A DNA stretch of 64,000 nt from Typha latifolia (lineage: Eukaryota > Streptophyta > Magnoliopsida > Poales > Typhaceae). Shown here one piece after another: positions 18,621-29,234 of the stretch. The stretch spans positions 4,030,001 to 4,094,000 of the forward strand of contig CM034106.1 in assembly GCA_019914945.1 (NCBI GenBank). Reading direction: 5' to 3'. Position 1 is the first letter of the stretch. Every line of letters starts with the position of its first letter. Position numbers and translations under genes: made by a program. The notes beneath the pieces were generated by a model that did not search any database, had not been told where the DNA came from, and was given only the letters and a program-made list of their open reading frames with translations.

Positions 18621-19013
18621 CCCTCTCAAATCTTCAAGATCTTGGTATTTTTCATCAAATTTCTCACTACAAACCCTTTTAGAGGGTAGTTCTCCTCCGA
18701 ATCTAGCGTTTTTCGGCCGAATTTCTAAGTTTTTCTTCACTTTTGTGAGGTATGAACATCCATCAATTTTCCTATTTTTTATTCAATTAAGTCTCTTGAT
18801 CTTGATTGATTTCGTGCGTTTTCGAGTTTTGATCACGTTAAAGTTACTATCTTGATGTTTCTTGTGTGATTGAACATGATATCTTAACGTTTTCAAGTGG
18901 ATGATGGATTTCATTTAGGGCCTTCATGGTTTCTTGGATTTTTTTTATTTCTTGCTATCTTTTTGTTCGCTTTGGGCATGTATTGAATCTTGCATCTTGT
19001 TTCTTTCTCAAGA

Positions 19014-19999
19014 ATGCCTAGAAAAGCTGCAGTTTCCAAGAAACCTAGGCCGCTTTCCTCACCTATTTCGGCTCCAAAGTTTTCTACTTCAACGGCTATA
19101 GGGCGATACAAACATAATTTTGGCACCCGTCCTGTTATCCGTGAACAACCCGTGGTCATTTCCGATTTTTCTACTTTGGGGATAGAACATATATTTACTG
19201 AGCGAGGATGGTTATCGGTGTGTCGGATGAGCGGGACTGCTTATGTGGAAGTTGTTCGAGAATTTTTTGCCCAGTTTTAGAACGTTGTATTCGTTCTACT
19301 GTTCGTGGGGTGTCTGTATACTTGGACTCAGATGTTATTCGCACTGAACTTCGTCTTCCTGATGGTGAGTTCCAGTACCCCACGTCTGCTCCACTTCCCG
19401 ATGTCGATGAATATGCGCCGGCACCGTGTCGATCAAAGGGGAACGTTGGAAGGGAAACATGATGCCGCATGCGAAGGCGACACCGAAGGGCTCGCATGCT
19501 TCACCTATTTTGTCTGTACAACGTCACCCCCAAGACTCGACATTCCAGTATTAGTCTAGATCGTGCATTCCTTCTTCATGCAATGTTAACTGGAGTTTTT
19601 GTTGATTTGGCTGCGGTGATCTATGATTCGATTCTCACAGCTGCCCAGAAAGAAGCACCTTGTGAGGGGTTACCATTTGACATCTTTATTACAAATTTGT
19701 GCATTCAGAGTGGGGTGCGTGTGGATGCTTTGGAACCTTCTCTTACTTCGCACAAGCCGTTGGATCGGATTACTCTTAAGCGGAGTCAAGCTCACGACCA
19801 GTCGTCTCCTCTCAAGCCGTCCTCTTCCGCCGCTGGTCGCTCCTCGCACCTTGACAATTCTGATGATAGCTCTGACGGTGACACATCTCACTCTAAGGGG
19901 GAGTTACCACAGTATTCTGACCGTTTTGATCAGCTTAGTACTCAAGTGCAGGATCTCCATTCGGCCATGAATGACTTACGAGCTGAGCAAGCTCGTTAG
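19014..19999 (+). pseudogene. copia-2 extra ORF (plant transposon-protein-like, env position)
   Basis: Starts MPRKAAVSKKPRPLSSP at 19014 and reads on to RGWLSVCRMSGTAYVEVVREFFAQF. After a frameshift near 19278 it continues as STVRGVSVYLDSDVIRTELRLP, and after another near 19440-19470 as DRAFLLHAMLTGVFVDLAAVIYDSI. The end (19700-19999) is Ser/Asp-rich followed by a heptad-like segment (DRFDQLSTQVQDLHSAMNDL). The RGW..F / FLLHA..TG pattern is that of a domain commonly annotated as putative plant transposon protein, found in the extra ORF of some SIRE-type elements. No transmembrane segment or signal peptide is seen, so the env label is positional only. Function is unknown. Confidence 0.65.
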
Positions 20000-20402
20000 G
20001 GGACTGTCCTTGACTTTGTGTTGACGATTCTTCAGCGTCAATTTCCTTCGAGTTCCTAGTCTTTGGCATTTGTGGCAAAAAAAGGGAGAGTGTCTAGGTG
20101 TCTAGGTGTGTAGGGGGAGCATGGTAATAGGGGGAGTTTATTAGAGTTTTTCTGTCTTTCTAATCTTGCTTATAACTTTGCTTGGAGAAATTGTGAACTT
20201 TGTATGTTTAAGTACTTTTGAACTTATGCTCCATTGATAACTTGTGTTTGGATTGTTTATTCATTTCAAGTTATTTTCACTTGATCTTGGATTGGTATAT
20301 GTTTATTTGCAGGGATTGATGTACAAAATATTCTAGTCTTGTTGATTGCTCAATTTGAAGTCTTTATAATATCTTGTAACATAGGTGTTTTGTCACAAAT
20401 TG
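20000..20402 (+). other. 3' non-coding region of copia-2
   Basis: Follows the extra ORF stop. Repeated gtgtctaggtgtctaggtgtgtaggggg and gagtttattag text lies at 20090-20140. No frame of note. Leads into the PPT. Confidence 0.6.
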
Positions 20403-20416
20403 CCAAAGGGGGAGAT
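20403..20416 (+). promoter_or_regulatory. copia-2 polypurine tract
   Basis: ccaaagggggagat lies immediately before the 3' LTR start TGTTAGG at 20417. This is the standard plus-strand primer position. Confidence 0.9.
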
Positions 20417-21000
20417 TGTTAGGTTTTTATTTGTTGGCAATTATGTACAAAATATTCTAAGTGTATTTTTTCATGTATATGAGCTTTACACAAGTCTAGA
20501 ATATCTCTGGTTTGAAGAATTGCAAGATTATTGGAGAAAAGTCATCGAGTTCACAACGCATTCACAAACGCGTTCTAACGCGGGTACTGCGTTCACACAG
20601 ATAGAGAGCCGCGTTCATAAACGCATTCGAACGCGAGTATTGCATTCACATAGACAGAGAGCCGCGTTCACAAACGCATTCGAACGCGAGTACTGCGTTC
20701 ACACAGACTTAGAGCTGCGTTTACAAACGCGTTCGAACGCAACCTGAAGAATTCAAGTTGTCGCGTTCGAACGCACTCGGGCCCGTTCGAACGTACCTAA
20801 GTTCAAGTCATGCCGTTCGAACGCACCCGGGCCGCGTTCGAACGCACCAACGAAGTTTGATAAAATTGGACTTTCGTGAGTACAGGTAAGACTTAGATTT
20901 GGCTCTATCTTGGAGATTATATATAAGGATTGTGATGCTCTATCTTGAGGGTGGTTGAAGAAGCATTATTGAAGGAGACTTCTTGAGGCTACATCGGTTC
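20417..21000 (+). repeat. copia-2 3' LTR (3' end lost)
   Basis: Aligns with the left LTR from TGTTAGG to ttgaggctacatcggttc, then diverges at about 21000, so the end and the outer TSD are missing. It has only three 53-bp units (markers at 20598, 20651, 20704) against eight in the left LTR, and a TATA box at about 20920-20928. Boxes at 20765, 20785, 20815 and 20836 are well preserved. Confidence 0.88.
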
Positions 21001-21039
21001 TTTCTCCTTCCATCTTCTTCCTTTCATTTTTTCGCCATA

Positions 21040-21270
21040 TGATACATGCATGAAAATGCCATTGAAATACTGCTTTTACTAGCTTAATTGTTAAAACATA
21101 AGTGTATTTTTAATTGTTTAATAGGTCTGCTCTAAAATTATATTTTACTTTATATAATACTTAAATATTAATTAAAATTTCCTTTTTATTGCTTGAATGA
21201 AGCTTAGGGAACTTGCACCAAGACTGCATGTGCCAAAATTATAAAAATCTAAGGTTTTAGATGATAAATA
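21040..21270 (+). repeat. Fragment of the Tat/Athila-type LTR (TGATA...CATGAAAATGC family)
   Basis: Starts tgatacatgcatgaaaatgcc and matches 50012-50245 (tgataagtgcatgaaaatgc) along about 230 bp, including the ttactagcttaattgttaaaacataa and gcttgaatgaag segments. Only the first part of the LTR is present; the next sequence belongs to another repeat. Confidence 0.7.
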
Positions 21271-22373
21271 TATACATTCATGATAAACTACTAAGTTACT
21301 ACTAATACATGGGTAAAATATAATTCAACCTGTATTATACAAATCAACATATATGAAAATAAATATATACATCATTGATATAACTCTATTTCTACATAAG
21401 TTATCCTATACTATCTCACGTCTAGCTTACCTTATCTTTGCTTTAAAATATCTCTTGATGATATCTCAAATCGCTATCAAGTACGATATATTTATGAGTT
21501 AGAAAAGAAAAAATAACAAAAGTTATGAGCTAAAAGCTTAATAAATAGATCTTACCTCAAATCAGTGATGTCAAATAGAGAGTAAATCATGTACTAAATA
21601 GTATAAATCAGAAATGAGTATCATATATTGAATAAATATATTGTAACATCCATAAAAGAAAGAAAATAAAAATGGTGCGCACATGCCTCGCACATGCGTT
21701 GAGCTTAAGGGCACGCATGTGTGGGGGCACATGTGCCCCTTTCCTTCTCCCTCCCTCTCTCTTTTCTTTCTTCTACTCTTTCTTTCCTTCTTTTCTTTCT
21801 CCTCCTCGCTAGTAGTCTCTTTTTCCCCTTTCATTTTCCTGCCGCATCGGAGCACCGCCAAGCTCGCTGACTGGGGATTGAAGCATTGAAGCTCCCTCTC
21901 TCATTAGGTAAGATTAATTTTAAAAATGTGTTAGTGTTGTCGATTTTTCTTCTCCAAAGTTTCCCTCTCGGTCTTGCCGTGATCCGGTCGGCCAGCGGCT
22001 TCATGCCTTGTCGCACCAGTTTGGTGAGCTCCCTCTCTTCACAACGATACCCCCGGTGGCTACCTTCGGCACCCTCGTGGCTGGAGCAGTTGGGTAGCCC
22101 CTCGCCTTGGCCATCAATCGCCTCTAGCAGCTGGGCTTCCCTCGGCTAGCCTTTGCTTATCGAGGGGAGCATGTCGGTGGGGTCAGATAGGTTGCTGGCG
22201 GCCGAGCTCACTGGTAGCTCTTCCTCTGCCAGCTAGGCGTCAGCTAGGCTGTTGGCCCCGAATGTCAGTGATGGTGGCCTTTGGCAGCCACCCTTCCTTC
22301 CTCCCTCCACTCGATTATGGTGAGGAAACAAGGGGGGTGTCTCGAGCTTGGGCTGGGTGCAGCCAACTCGAGT
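21271..22373. repeat. Older Tekay-like LTR debris, insertion target of element B
   Basis: 21380-21650 matches, with many changes, the N-element LTR at 23030-23250 (aaaatatctc..gatatctcaaat, ggttagaaaag, gagtaaatcatgta). At 21651 a TGTAACATCC-like start begins GC-richer text with a CT-rich tract (21735-21830). It continues to the TSD GCCGG at 22374 and resumes after element B at 47195. No coding frame is supported. Confidence 0.55.
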
Positions 22374-22378
22374 GCCGG

Positions 22379-22607
22379 TGTAATAACCCAAGCCAAAGTT
22401 AAAACAAAAAACTGCACTGTATGGCACGACAGCTCATGCCATGCAGTGGCAGCAGAGATGGGCGCCATGCGTCCCAAGCGCCAGCCCGGCCAACCTGGCC
22501 GAGCTAGCTGGCGCTGTAGGCCCCTGTCGCCGCCACAACCCCCTCCCCACCGCTTCTCTCTCTCTCTCTTTCTCTCTCTCTCTCGGATTCATTTTTATCT
22601 CTCTTTC
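22379..22607 (+). repeat. 5' LTR of element B, first part
   Basis: Starts TGTAATAACCC and matches the start of the right LTR (44359 on), including the tggcacgacagctcatgcca hairpin region (imperfect here) and the CT-rich tract. It is cut at 22607 by element N, whose target duplication CTTTC is 22603-22607; the LTR resumes at 34610. Confidence 0.9.
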
Positions 22608-24707
22608 TGTAACGCCCCGCCCGGCGAAGGAACGTGCACGCCTACGCACCCACACGGCACGCACAACGCACGCAACAGGTCGGGCGGGGCCCGTCACGCA
22701 TAGATACTCTCCTGTACACATATAATCATGACATAATCAAATAAAACTTGTGAACCTATCCATGATCACATAATCCATCATCAAATACATCATAATATCG
22801 ACCAAATAAACTTATTAGCATATGAATATCCAAGTCCATAATAATATACACTAGACCACTACATAATCTGGCAGGGCCCACGAAGGCCACAACAAACCAA
22901 CAAGATACAACTAAACAGCTGATACACGAGTGCTATAAAATCTGACATATACTATACAAATCATCATATGATACAATAAGGTACAAATATAACAAACAAC
23001 GATACAACTCAATGTCTGGTTAAACTATCTTCTATACCGTCTCGCATCAATAGCTCACCTCATCATCACTCTAAAATATCTTCTCAAGATATCTCAGGTT
23101 GCTATCACGTACCACAAATCTGAGTGGTTAGAAAAGAAATAAAGAGAGTCATGAGCAAAAGGCTCAGTGAATAGATCTTACCCCGAATTAGTGATGCCAA
23201 ACAGAGAATAAATCATGTAATGGATAATATGAATCAAAAAGAGTATCATGTCATGTCATGGCATGTGTCCGATTGTCTGTGCGCACAGACTCAACTGACC
23301 TAGGATATGGGCCACGAGATATCGCATATCAGCGACCATAATCATCACTCCAGGCACCCCTAACCCTGGTGCCTACTCGGGTATCCTCATGCTTTCTATC
23401 AGCTATCCTATTAATCACATTTCATGCTTCCCTTCTAAATGTCAGATCACATGCATATATCCAGTACGATAACGAGTCAATGTATAATAGGAATTTAAGT
23501 GGAATAGGAATCAAGAGAAAATGATGCAATGTAGTCTCCAACTATATCGTCAATACATGCATACTCATGCTAATTTATTACATACATACTCATGCTACAG
23601 ATCAACTCGGTAAACAATCATAACAGTAGATTCATCTCTGATCATCTCTATATATATCACCAATGTACTCATATTCCAAATCAGCATAATCGAATGCATG
23701 ATAAAATATGCTCGACTATAATCATCTCTAGATAAAATCATATAATCATGCTGGAGGCCAAAACATGCATGTACATAAATATATAATATAACTTAATTTA
23801 GAAAGGCGTCTAAGGGATAAGACTACTCACCCTGATCTGAAGATACAGACCACGTATCCCTTACATTCGCCCATCAACCGTGTGACACTTGTCGCTAGCA
23901 AGGTCCATGGGGTCTGAAATAAGGGGTTCGGGATCTGAAAATGTTTAAGTAACATAAAGTTAGTTGTTTATTCCATTATAATCCTTTCGAGTAAAATATG
24001 ATGATTTATTAGATTTTAGAATTTCTACTTAATTTTATAATTGGCTAGATTTTTATTATAAATAAAATATAAATATAGATAAAAACCTAATTATAATTAA
24101 ATTATATCTTGATTAATTTGGGACTATGTAGTCATTATTTTATTTGTTACAAAATAATAATGTATAATAAATTAATAGAATTACTTAAAATGTATATCAT
24201 AAGAATATTAGAATATAAATCTAATAATTTTAATTTACAAATCTATCTATTAATCTAATATACATATAAGTAAATAAATAAATAAAAAATAAACAAATAT
24301 AAGTATTACCTATATTTATGTGTAATAATTCATAACTTAATTAATCATCAATAAACTTTAATTAATAATAATCATAATGATGAATGTGTATTATTATTAA
24401 AATAAATAATGTCTAAATCTATTTGTATTAATTAAGACAGAAATACATAAATAAATAAATAATAAAATTAAAAGGGTAAAGGATCTCTGCTACAGTGCTG
24501 GGCTCGGGCCTAGCTCTGGCCTACTACAGTGCTGGGCTCGAGCCCAGCACTAGCCTGCTACAGTGCTGGGCCGAGACCAGCACTGTTGGAGAAAAGAAGA
24601 GGAGGAGAAGCAGCTGAGGAAGAAGAAGAAGAAAGGAAGAAGAAAGAAGGAAGAAGAAGAAGAAAAGAGAAGATAAGAAGAGAAGAAAGAGAGGAGGGGA
24701 GGGAACT
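22608..24707 (-). repeat. 3' LTR of N, first part
   Basis: Aligns with 31622-34120. About 350 bp present in the right LTR (about 32210-32715) is missing here near 23255. 23230-23420 retains the cacagactcaactgacc and gggtgcctactcggg region that carries the 95-codon frame in other copies. The distal part has AT-rich text (23950-24470) and repeats of gctacagtgctgggctcg (24488-24590), then a GAA-rich tract before copy A2. Confidence 0.85.
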
Positions 24708-25607
24708 TGATACGTTCTGGCACGGAACTTTGAAATTAGATCCCAAAATATGCTGTCATCAGATCGACGTGAGATTTGGATATGTTGTAGCCTCGTAAAA
24801 GAGCTTTCCAACAAATCTAGTTACAGGCGAATCAGAGTTGGAGATCTCGAGATATCGTTCGTTCAGTGGCCGAACGTCAGGATGCTCTGTTTTGGATTCG
24901 TGGATGGAGGCATGAGATCCTAGGTAATGGTGGATGGTGGTGGACCGGCGTTAATGTGGTGGCACCGGTGAAAAGTGATGGTTGAAGGGTTGTGGTTGAT
25001 AGAAGGATTAGGGCAAGTGTTGGATAGATTGGACGAAGGGGGAGAAGAGGGCCACCCCTAAGGGACTAGGGTGATTAGCCGGACGAGGGAGGTTAGAAGC
25101 AGCGTCGCCGGGGATTGAGAGAACAAGAGCGAAGAAGACGAAGGAGGCAAGGCAAAACTCAATCTCAATAATCAATAATCAATTTGGTTGCCTACCACAT
25201 CCTTTTATAGGCTAACCAACAACTCAAATTAACCCTAAAAACACAATTTTCGTCGACCGCGTTCAAACTCGCCCGACCGCGTTCGAACGCACCGAGTTCG
25301 CTCTTCTGGATTTGCGAACGCGATGCAGGCGTTCGAACGCGCGATCGAACGTGCCTGTCGGTATTTGCGAACGCGATGTAGGCGTTCACAGTGCGTTCGA
25401 ACGCACCGCGTTCGAACGCACATTACATTCTCTTCACCACGTTCACAACCCCGTTCACAAACCGTGTTCGAACTCACTCCACCCGCGTTCGAACGCGACT
25501 TACAAAAAACTTATTTTAATGGAAATTAAATACTAAAACATGAAATAAAAATACTCCTAAAGTGAATCCATGCTCGAGACGATGTCGGTGAAGTCCGAAT
25601 CGTATCT
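24708..25607 (-). repeat. 3' LTR of A2
   Basis: 900 bp, start TGATACGTTC, end cgtatct (final a changed to t). Box array 25255-25505 with about six TTCGAA boxes; TATA (ttttatagg) at 25203-25211 for leftward transcription. Confidence 0.9.
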
Positions 25608-26048
25608 ATCCACCACGCTTCCGCAACCTTGTCCTCAAGGTTTGAAATTTGGGAAGCGATCTTTGAACTCTGACTCAAGCTCCTCCATGGTATGATCTTC
25701 TGTATTGGTTTCCCACATATCTGAAGATATAGGAAATGTTGGTGCTGAGAAAGAGGCAAGCTCACTTGTGTCAGGTTGGCGCGAAAGGGCATCAGCCGCT
25801 CGATTCTCGATTAGCAAGTTCCAAGTCAAGCTCGATCCGATCCGTCGCCGCGAGTCTTTCGTAGGCACACAAGATAGGGGTAGTGCGACCATAACCGCCT
25901 CAAAGGGGTTCATCCTCAGTCGAGCTTGGATACTTGTACTCCAACTAGTCCAACGTGAAATTCGGGTCCATCTACATTGAGTCCACTTGGTCTCGGGTGG
26001 TCGAACCAATTGACTCAATGTCAGTTCAGCAATAGAAATCCAGGGCAT
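25608..26048 (-). pseudogene. Scrambled pol and chromodomain pieces of A2
   Basis: The minus-strand frame 25635-26048 contains, in this order, text like the integrase C-terminal core (NPFEAVMVALPLSCV, compare TPFEAVYGR in copy A), then ENRAADALSRQPDTSELASFSAPTFP (the end of RNase H and linker), then the chromodomain tail (ELESEFKDRFPNF). In an intact element RNase H comes before integrase, so the order is wrong. This mosaic implies at least two junctions, as expected from template switching during reverse transcription or from repeated deletion. Confidence 0.75.
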
Positions 26049-27560
26049 CCGATTGCGCTCGGGAGGTCGAGTTAGATGCGGTTGGTGGATCCAGATTAGG
26101 TTCTCCCGTGGATCGAAGTTAGGTTCAGCTAGCCAAACTGATTGTTGGTTGTGCTCATAATCATTCTGCCCACTCTATGGATTAGGATCCGAGTCAAATG
26201 TATCCTGGTATAAGCAAACTCGTCTTAAGTCAAGTAGAGGGTTTCTAATCATGTCCTTTATTTGACTTAACTGAGTCCCGAAGTCCAGAGATGACTCCCA
26301 CTTGACTTGACCCCTTTGGCTCTTAGGTCCAACCCAACTAATGTCTAGCAATTCCACCTGGTCAAGCCCAACAATGTAGCCTTCTTGAAATTCTAACCAC
26401 TTAGAGTTTTCAAAAAAATTTGAAATCCCTAATCTTTCTCTCTTAGTTCCATCTCCATTAGCCATTGCCATAGGAGTTGCCTTAGCACGTGGCAGCCTTG
26501 GCTGAGTAGTGACCACCTCCAGTAGTTGCTTAAGTAGGGTTCCTGACGGTGTGGCAGTAGTCGGCGACGATGGAAGGCCGAAGTTGGCCCAAAAAATAAA
26601 ATCTTCAGGTCCTTCTCTATCCCGTTGCAGCCATGGCAAGGAGCCTTTGGTCATCCGGAATACTACAATAGTTGCTGGTGAGGCCCCTCTTGGGGTGGCG
26701 ACGGTTGACTACTGTGGAAGGCTGAGGTTGACAAAAACAAAATCTTCATATCCTTCTTCATTTTGTCGTAGCCATGGCAGGGAGCTTTCGATCGTTTGGG
26801 TGAGAAAATCATTAGCCCACAAGGTCTTTACGAGGCTGGTGCTGCCGTGGTTGGAAGATTGCGGCCTTCTCCTTCGAGTTGTAGCTCGGCGGGGAGCTGC
26901 AACGTCATCGCCGGTAATGGCACTATCGCAGTCGACTGTCGATTAACCGAGGAGAATGGTGGAAGGTCACTAGAGGCCATACATGATCTCTTCATAGTTG
27001 CTGACTCGCTGTGGTTGCAAATGAAGGTGGTGTAAGGCGGCCCAAGTGCTGGAACTTGCGGTTCTGGATCATCTCCCTCACCACTGATGAGGATTCCTGA
27101 TGAGGAATATCCAGCGGCCACGTGTGGTCTTCCTCCATTCAATAGTGGTTCGCACGGTTGTCGACTCGTCGAAGAACTTCGTTCTGACGTCAAAAGAACA
27201 TTTCCAACCGTTGAGCTTGCCGAAGGAAACTGCTGCCTTGAAGCTAGACTCCTCGCCGTTTCTACAGGGATCGGGAATGGTGCAGCCAGCCCTTCACAGT
27301 TTGTTGACGAGGTCTCCGGTGCATGGGAATATGTGGAGGTTCCAAGGGCTGCTACAATGGTCGAGGATCCCATTGTAGCGGACAGCCGTTCGTTGCGGCT
27401 AACCATGGGTCGAGGTGTAGAAGCTCGATCTTGCCTGATAGCCGAACTCTCCCTACTTTTGTGATGAACGGGAGGCCGTGGAGGATGTTGGGTATGCTGC
27501 GAGAGGGTTCCCATGCTGCCTTGTGATTGCCCCGCTTGTTGAAGAAGGTTTCAGCCACGG
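26049..27560. other. Unidentified sequence captured in A2
   Basis: Not present in copies A or A3. It contains two diverged copies of a roughly 170-bp unit (about 26550-26650 and 26695-26795) that share ggaaggc-gaggttg, aaaatcttca, ccttct and agccatggca; on the minus strand both give LPWL and EDF.F text. Open frames exist on both strands (minus 26175-26654 and 26828-27514; plus 26509-26946), but no domain can be named. It joins the gag N-terminus at about 27560, after NNQMMMEI. It could be transduplicated host sequence or another repeat. Confidence 0.5.
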
Positions 27561-27773
27561 CCGAATTTCCCGCAAAGATCTCCATCATCATTTGATTATT
27601 GATGGCCATCTGCTTGGAAAGAGACCCCAACACGGCTTGAACGCCAGGTTCTTCCGTATTCCGATTAGATCTGGCGGTTCCGCGGGTGGAAGTCCCCGCA
27701 ACCGTTTCTCTCTCCTCTATTGGGATAATCTCTTCTTCATCATCTCGCCGTGCAGCCATGGATCTGGTTGTCG
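27560..27773 (-). pseudogene. Gag N-terminus of A2
   Basis: Minus-strand frame starting MTTTRSMAARRDDEEE (start about 27773), parallel to copy A (3943). It remains gag-like through LGSLSKQMAINNQMMMEI and then passes, in frame, into the captured sequence. About 70 codons of gag remain, with no capsid core or zinc knuckle. The leader and PBS just upstream are intact. Confidence 0.8.
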
Positions 27774-27818
27774 TCATTGGAAGCGCTTGTCCGAGGAACG
27801 GTGGCTCTGATACCAGCT

Positions 27819-28692
27819 TGATACGATCACGCCTTTTTGGTAAAGGGTCGATCTCTTCCAATTCTTGATATGGATTTTGATATGTTGTAGCCTCGTAAAA
27901 GAGCTTTCCAACAAATCTAGTTACAGGCGAATCAGAGTTGGGGATCTCGAGATATCGTTTGTTTAGTGGCCGAACGTCAGGATGCTTTGTTTTGGATTCG
28001 TGGATGGAGGCACGAGATCCTAGGAAATGGTGGATGGTGGTAGACCGACGTTAATGTGGTGGCATCGGTGAAAAGTGATGGTTGAAGGGTTGTGGTTGAT
28101 GGAAGGATTAGGGCAAGTGTTGGATAGATTGGACGAAGGGGGAGAAGAGGGCCACCCCTAAGGGACTAGGGTGATTAGCCGGACGAGGGAGGTTAGAAGC
28201 GGCGTCGCCGGGGATTGAGAGAACGGGAGCGAAGAAGACGAAGGAGGCAAGGCAAAACTCAATCTCAATAATCAATAATAAATTTGGTTGCCTACCACAT
28301 CCTTTTATAGGCTAACCAACAACTCAAATTAACCCTAAAAACACAATTTTCGTCGACCGTGTTCGAACTCGCCCGATCGCGTTCGAACGCACCGAGTTCG
28401 CTCTTCTGGATTTGCGAACGCGATGCAGGCGTTCGAACGCGCGATCGAATGTGCCTGTCGGTATTTGCGAACGCGATGCAGGCGTTCACAGTGCGTTCGA
28501 ACGCACAGTACATTCTCTTCACCACGTTCACAACCCCGTTCACAAACCGCGTTCGAACTCACTCCACCCGCGTTCGAACGCGACTTACAGAAAACTTATT
28601 TTAATGGAAATTAAACACTAAAACATGAAATAAAAATACTCCTAAAGTGAATCCATGCTCGAGACGACGTCGGTGAAGTCCGAATCGTATCA
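27819..28692 (-). repeat. 5' LTR of A2
   Basis: 874 bp, plus-strand start TGATACGATCACGCC, end CGTATCA. Array 28355-28590, TATA at 28303-28311. It has one box fewer than the left LTR: the cgcaccgcgttcgaa segment seen at 25400 is missing near 28505. Confidence 0.9.
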
Positions 28693-28697
28693 GAACT

Positions 28698-28930
28698 GCG
28701 GAACCGGGTCGGCAGGGAGGGCACCGGCAGCTGGTGGCTAGCCAGCTGCCGGCCTCTCGCCGGCGGCTCGGCTCCGACGAGCCCGCGCCCAAAGTAAGAA
28801 AAAGAGAAAGAGAGAAAGAGAGAGAGATGGATAGTGAGAGGGAGAGAGAAGAAGAGAGAAGAAGAGAGAGAGAGGGAGAAAGAGCTCACCGGCGCTCGTG
28901 GTGGTGGCGATGGCGGCGACCGGCCTCGGC

Positions 28931-28976
<46 letters not shown>

Positions 28977-29234
28977 TAGAGAGAGAGGATCGAGAGAGAG
29001 AGAGAGAGAAAAAAAATATTTAAAGAGAGAGAGGGAAGGCGGTGGGGGGGGTCTTGGCGGTGGTTGCGGCGGTGCTGGGGCTCGCCGCGGCCAGTTGGCC
29101 GCAGTCGGTTGGCTGCGGCGACACGAGGGGGGCGTGGCATGCTCCCCTCCAGCCACTACATGGCACGAGGCCAGCCACGTCGTGCCATGCAACTAGTTTT
29201 TTTTTTTTTTTTTTTTTTGAATTGGGTTGTTACA
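28698..29234 (-). repeat. 3' LTR of N, remainder (U3 end)
   Basis: Continues the N LTR after A2: GC-rich text, then (GA)n tracts (28795-28875, 28926-29035), the inverted repeat tggcacgaggccagccacgtcgtgcca at 29161-29187, a 22-base T run (29197-29218) and the end gttgttaca at 29234. In transcription sense this is the start of the LTR. Confidence 0.85.

Larger units (their letters stand above)
11162..21000 (+). mobile_element. copia-2: SIRE/Maximus-type Ty1/copia element with an extra ORF
   Basis: Plus-strand element. The left LTR starts TGTTAGG at 11162; the right LTR starts TGTTAGG at 20417 after a PPT (aaagggggaga) and breaks off near 21000. Inside are gag (5' part deleted), protease, integrase, RT and RNase H, then about 3 kb containing an additional ORF in the same sense, the layout of the SIRE lineage. 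RT motifs [10 protein letters not shown] and [15 protein letters not shown] support that lineage. A chrA solo LTR lies inside the protease-integrase region. The element is defective: the PBS and gag start are missing and several stops are present. Confidence 0.87.
24708..28692 (-). mobile_element. chrA copy A2: rearranged chromovirus with foreign internal sequence (TSD GAACT)
   Basis: Bounded by GAACT at 24703-24707 and 28693-28697. Left (3') LTR 24708-25607, right (5') LTR 27819-28692, PBS gctctgatacca at 27804-27815 with no extra 42-bp unit. The inside keeps the gag N-terminus and small pieces of RNase H end, integrase and chromodomain joined in a scrambled order near the 3' LTR. About 1.5 kb between them (26050-27560) is unlike the other copies. 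It is clearly non-autonomous. Confidence 0.92.

Noticed and set aside
19195..19497. Minus-strand open frame of 100 codons opposite the copia-2 extra ORF
   Set aside because: It overlaps the recognisable sense-strand domain and has no motif of its own.
28886..29192. Ser/Leu-rich and Arg/Glu-rich open frames in the (GA)n/(CT)n tracts (also 33985-34677, 41918-42444, 44369-45000)
   Set aside because: Low-complexity translation of microsatellites within LTRs; frames differ in length among copies and have no domain.
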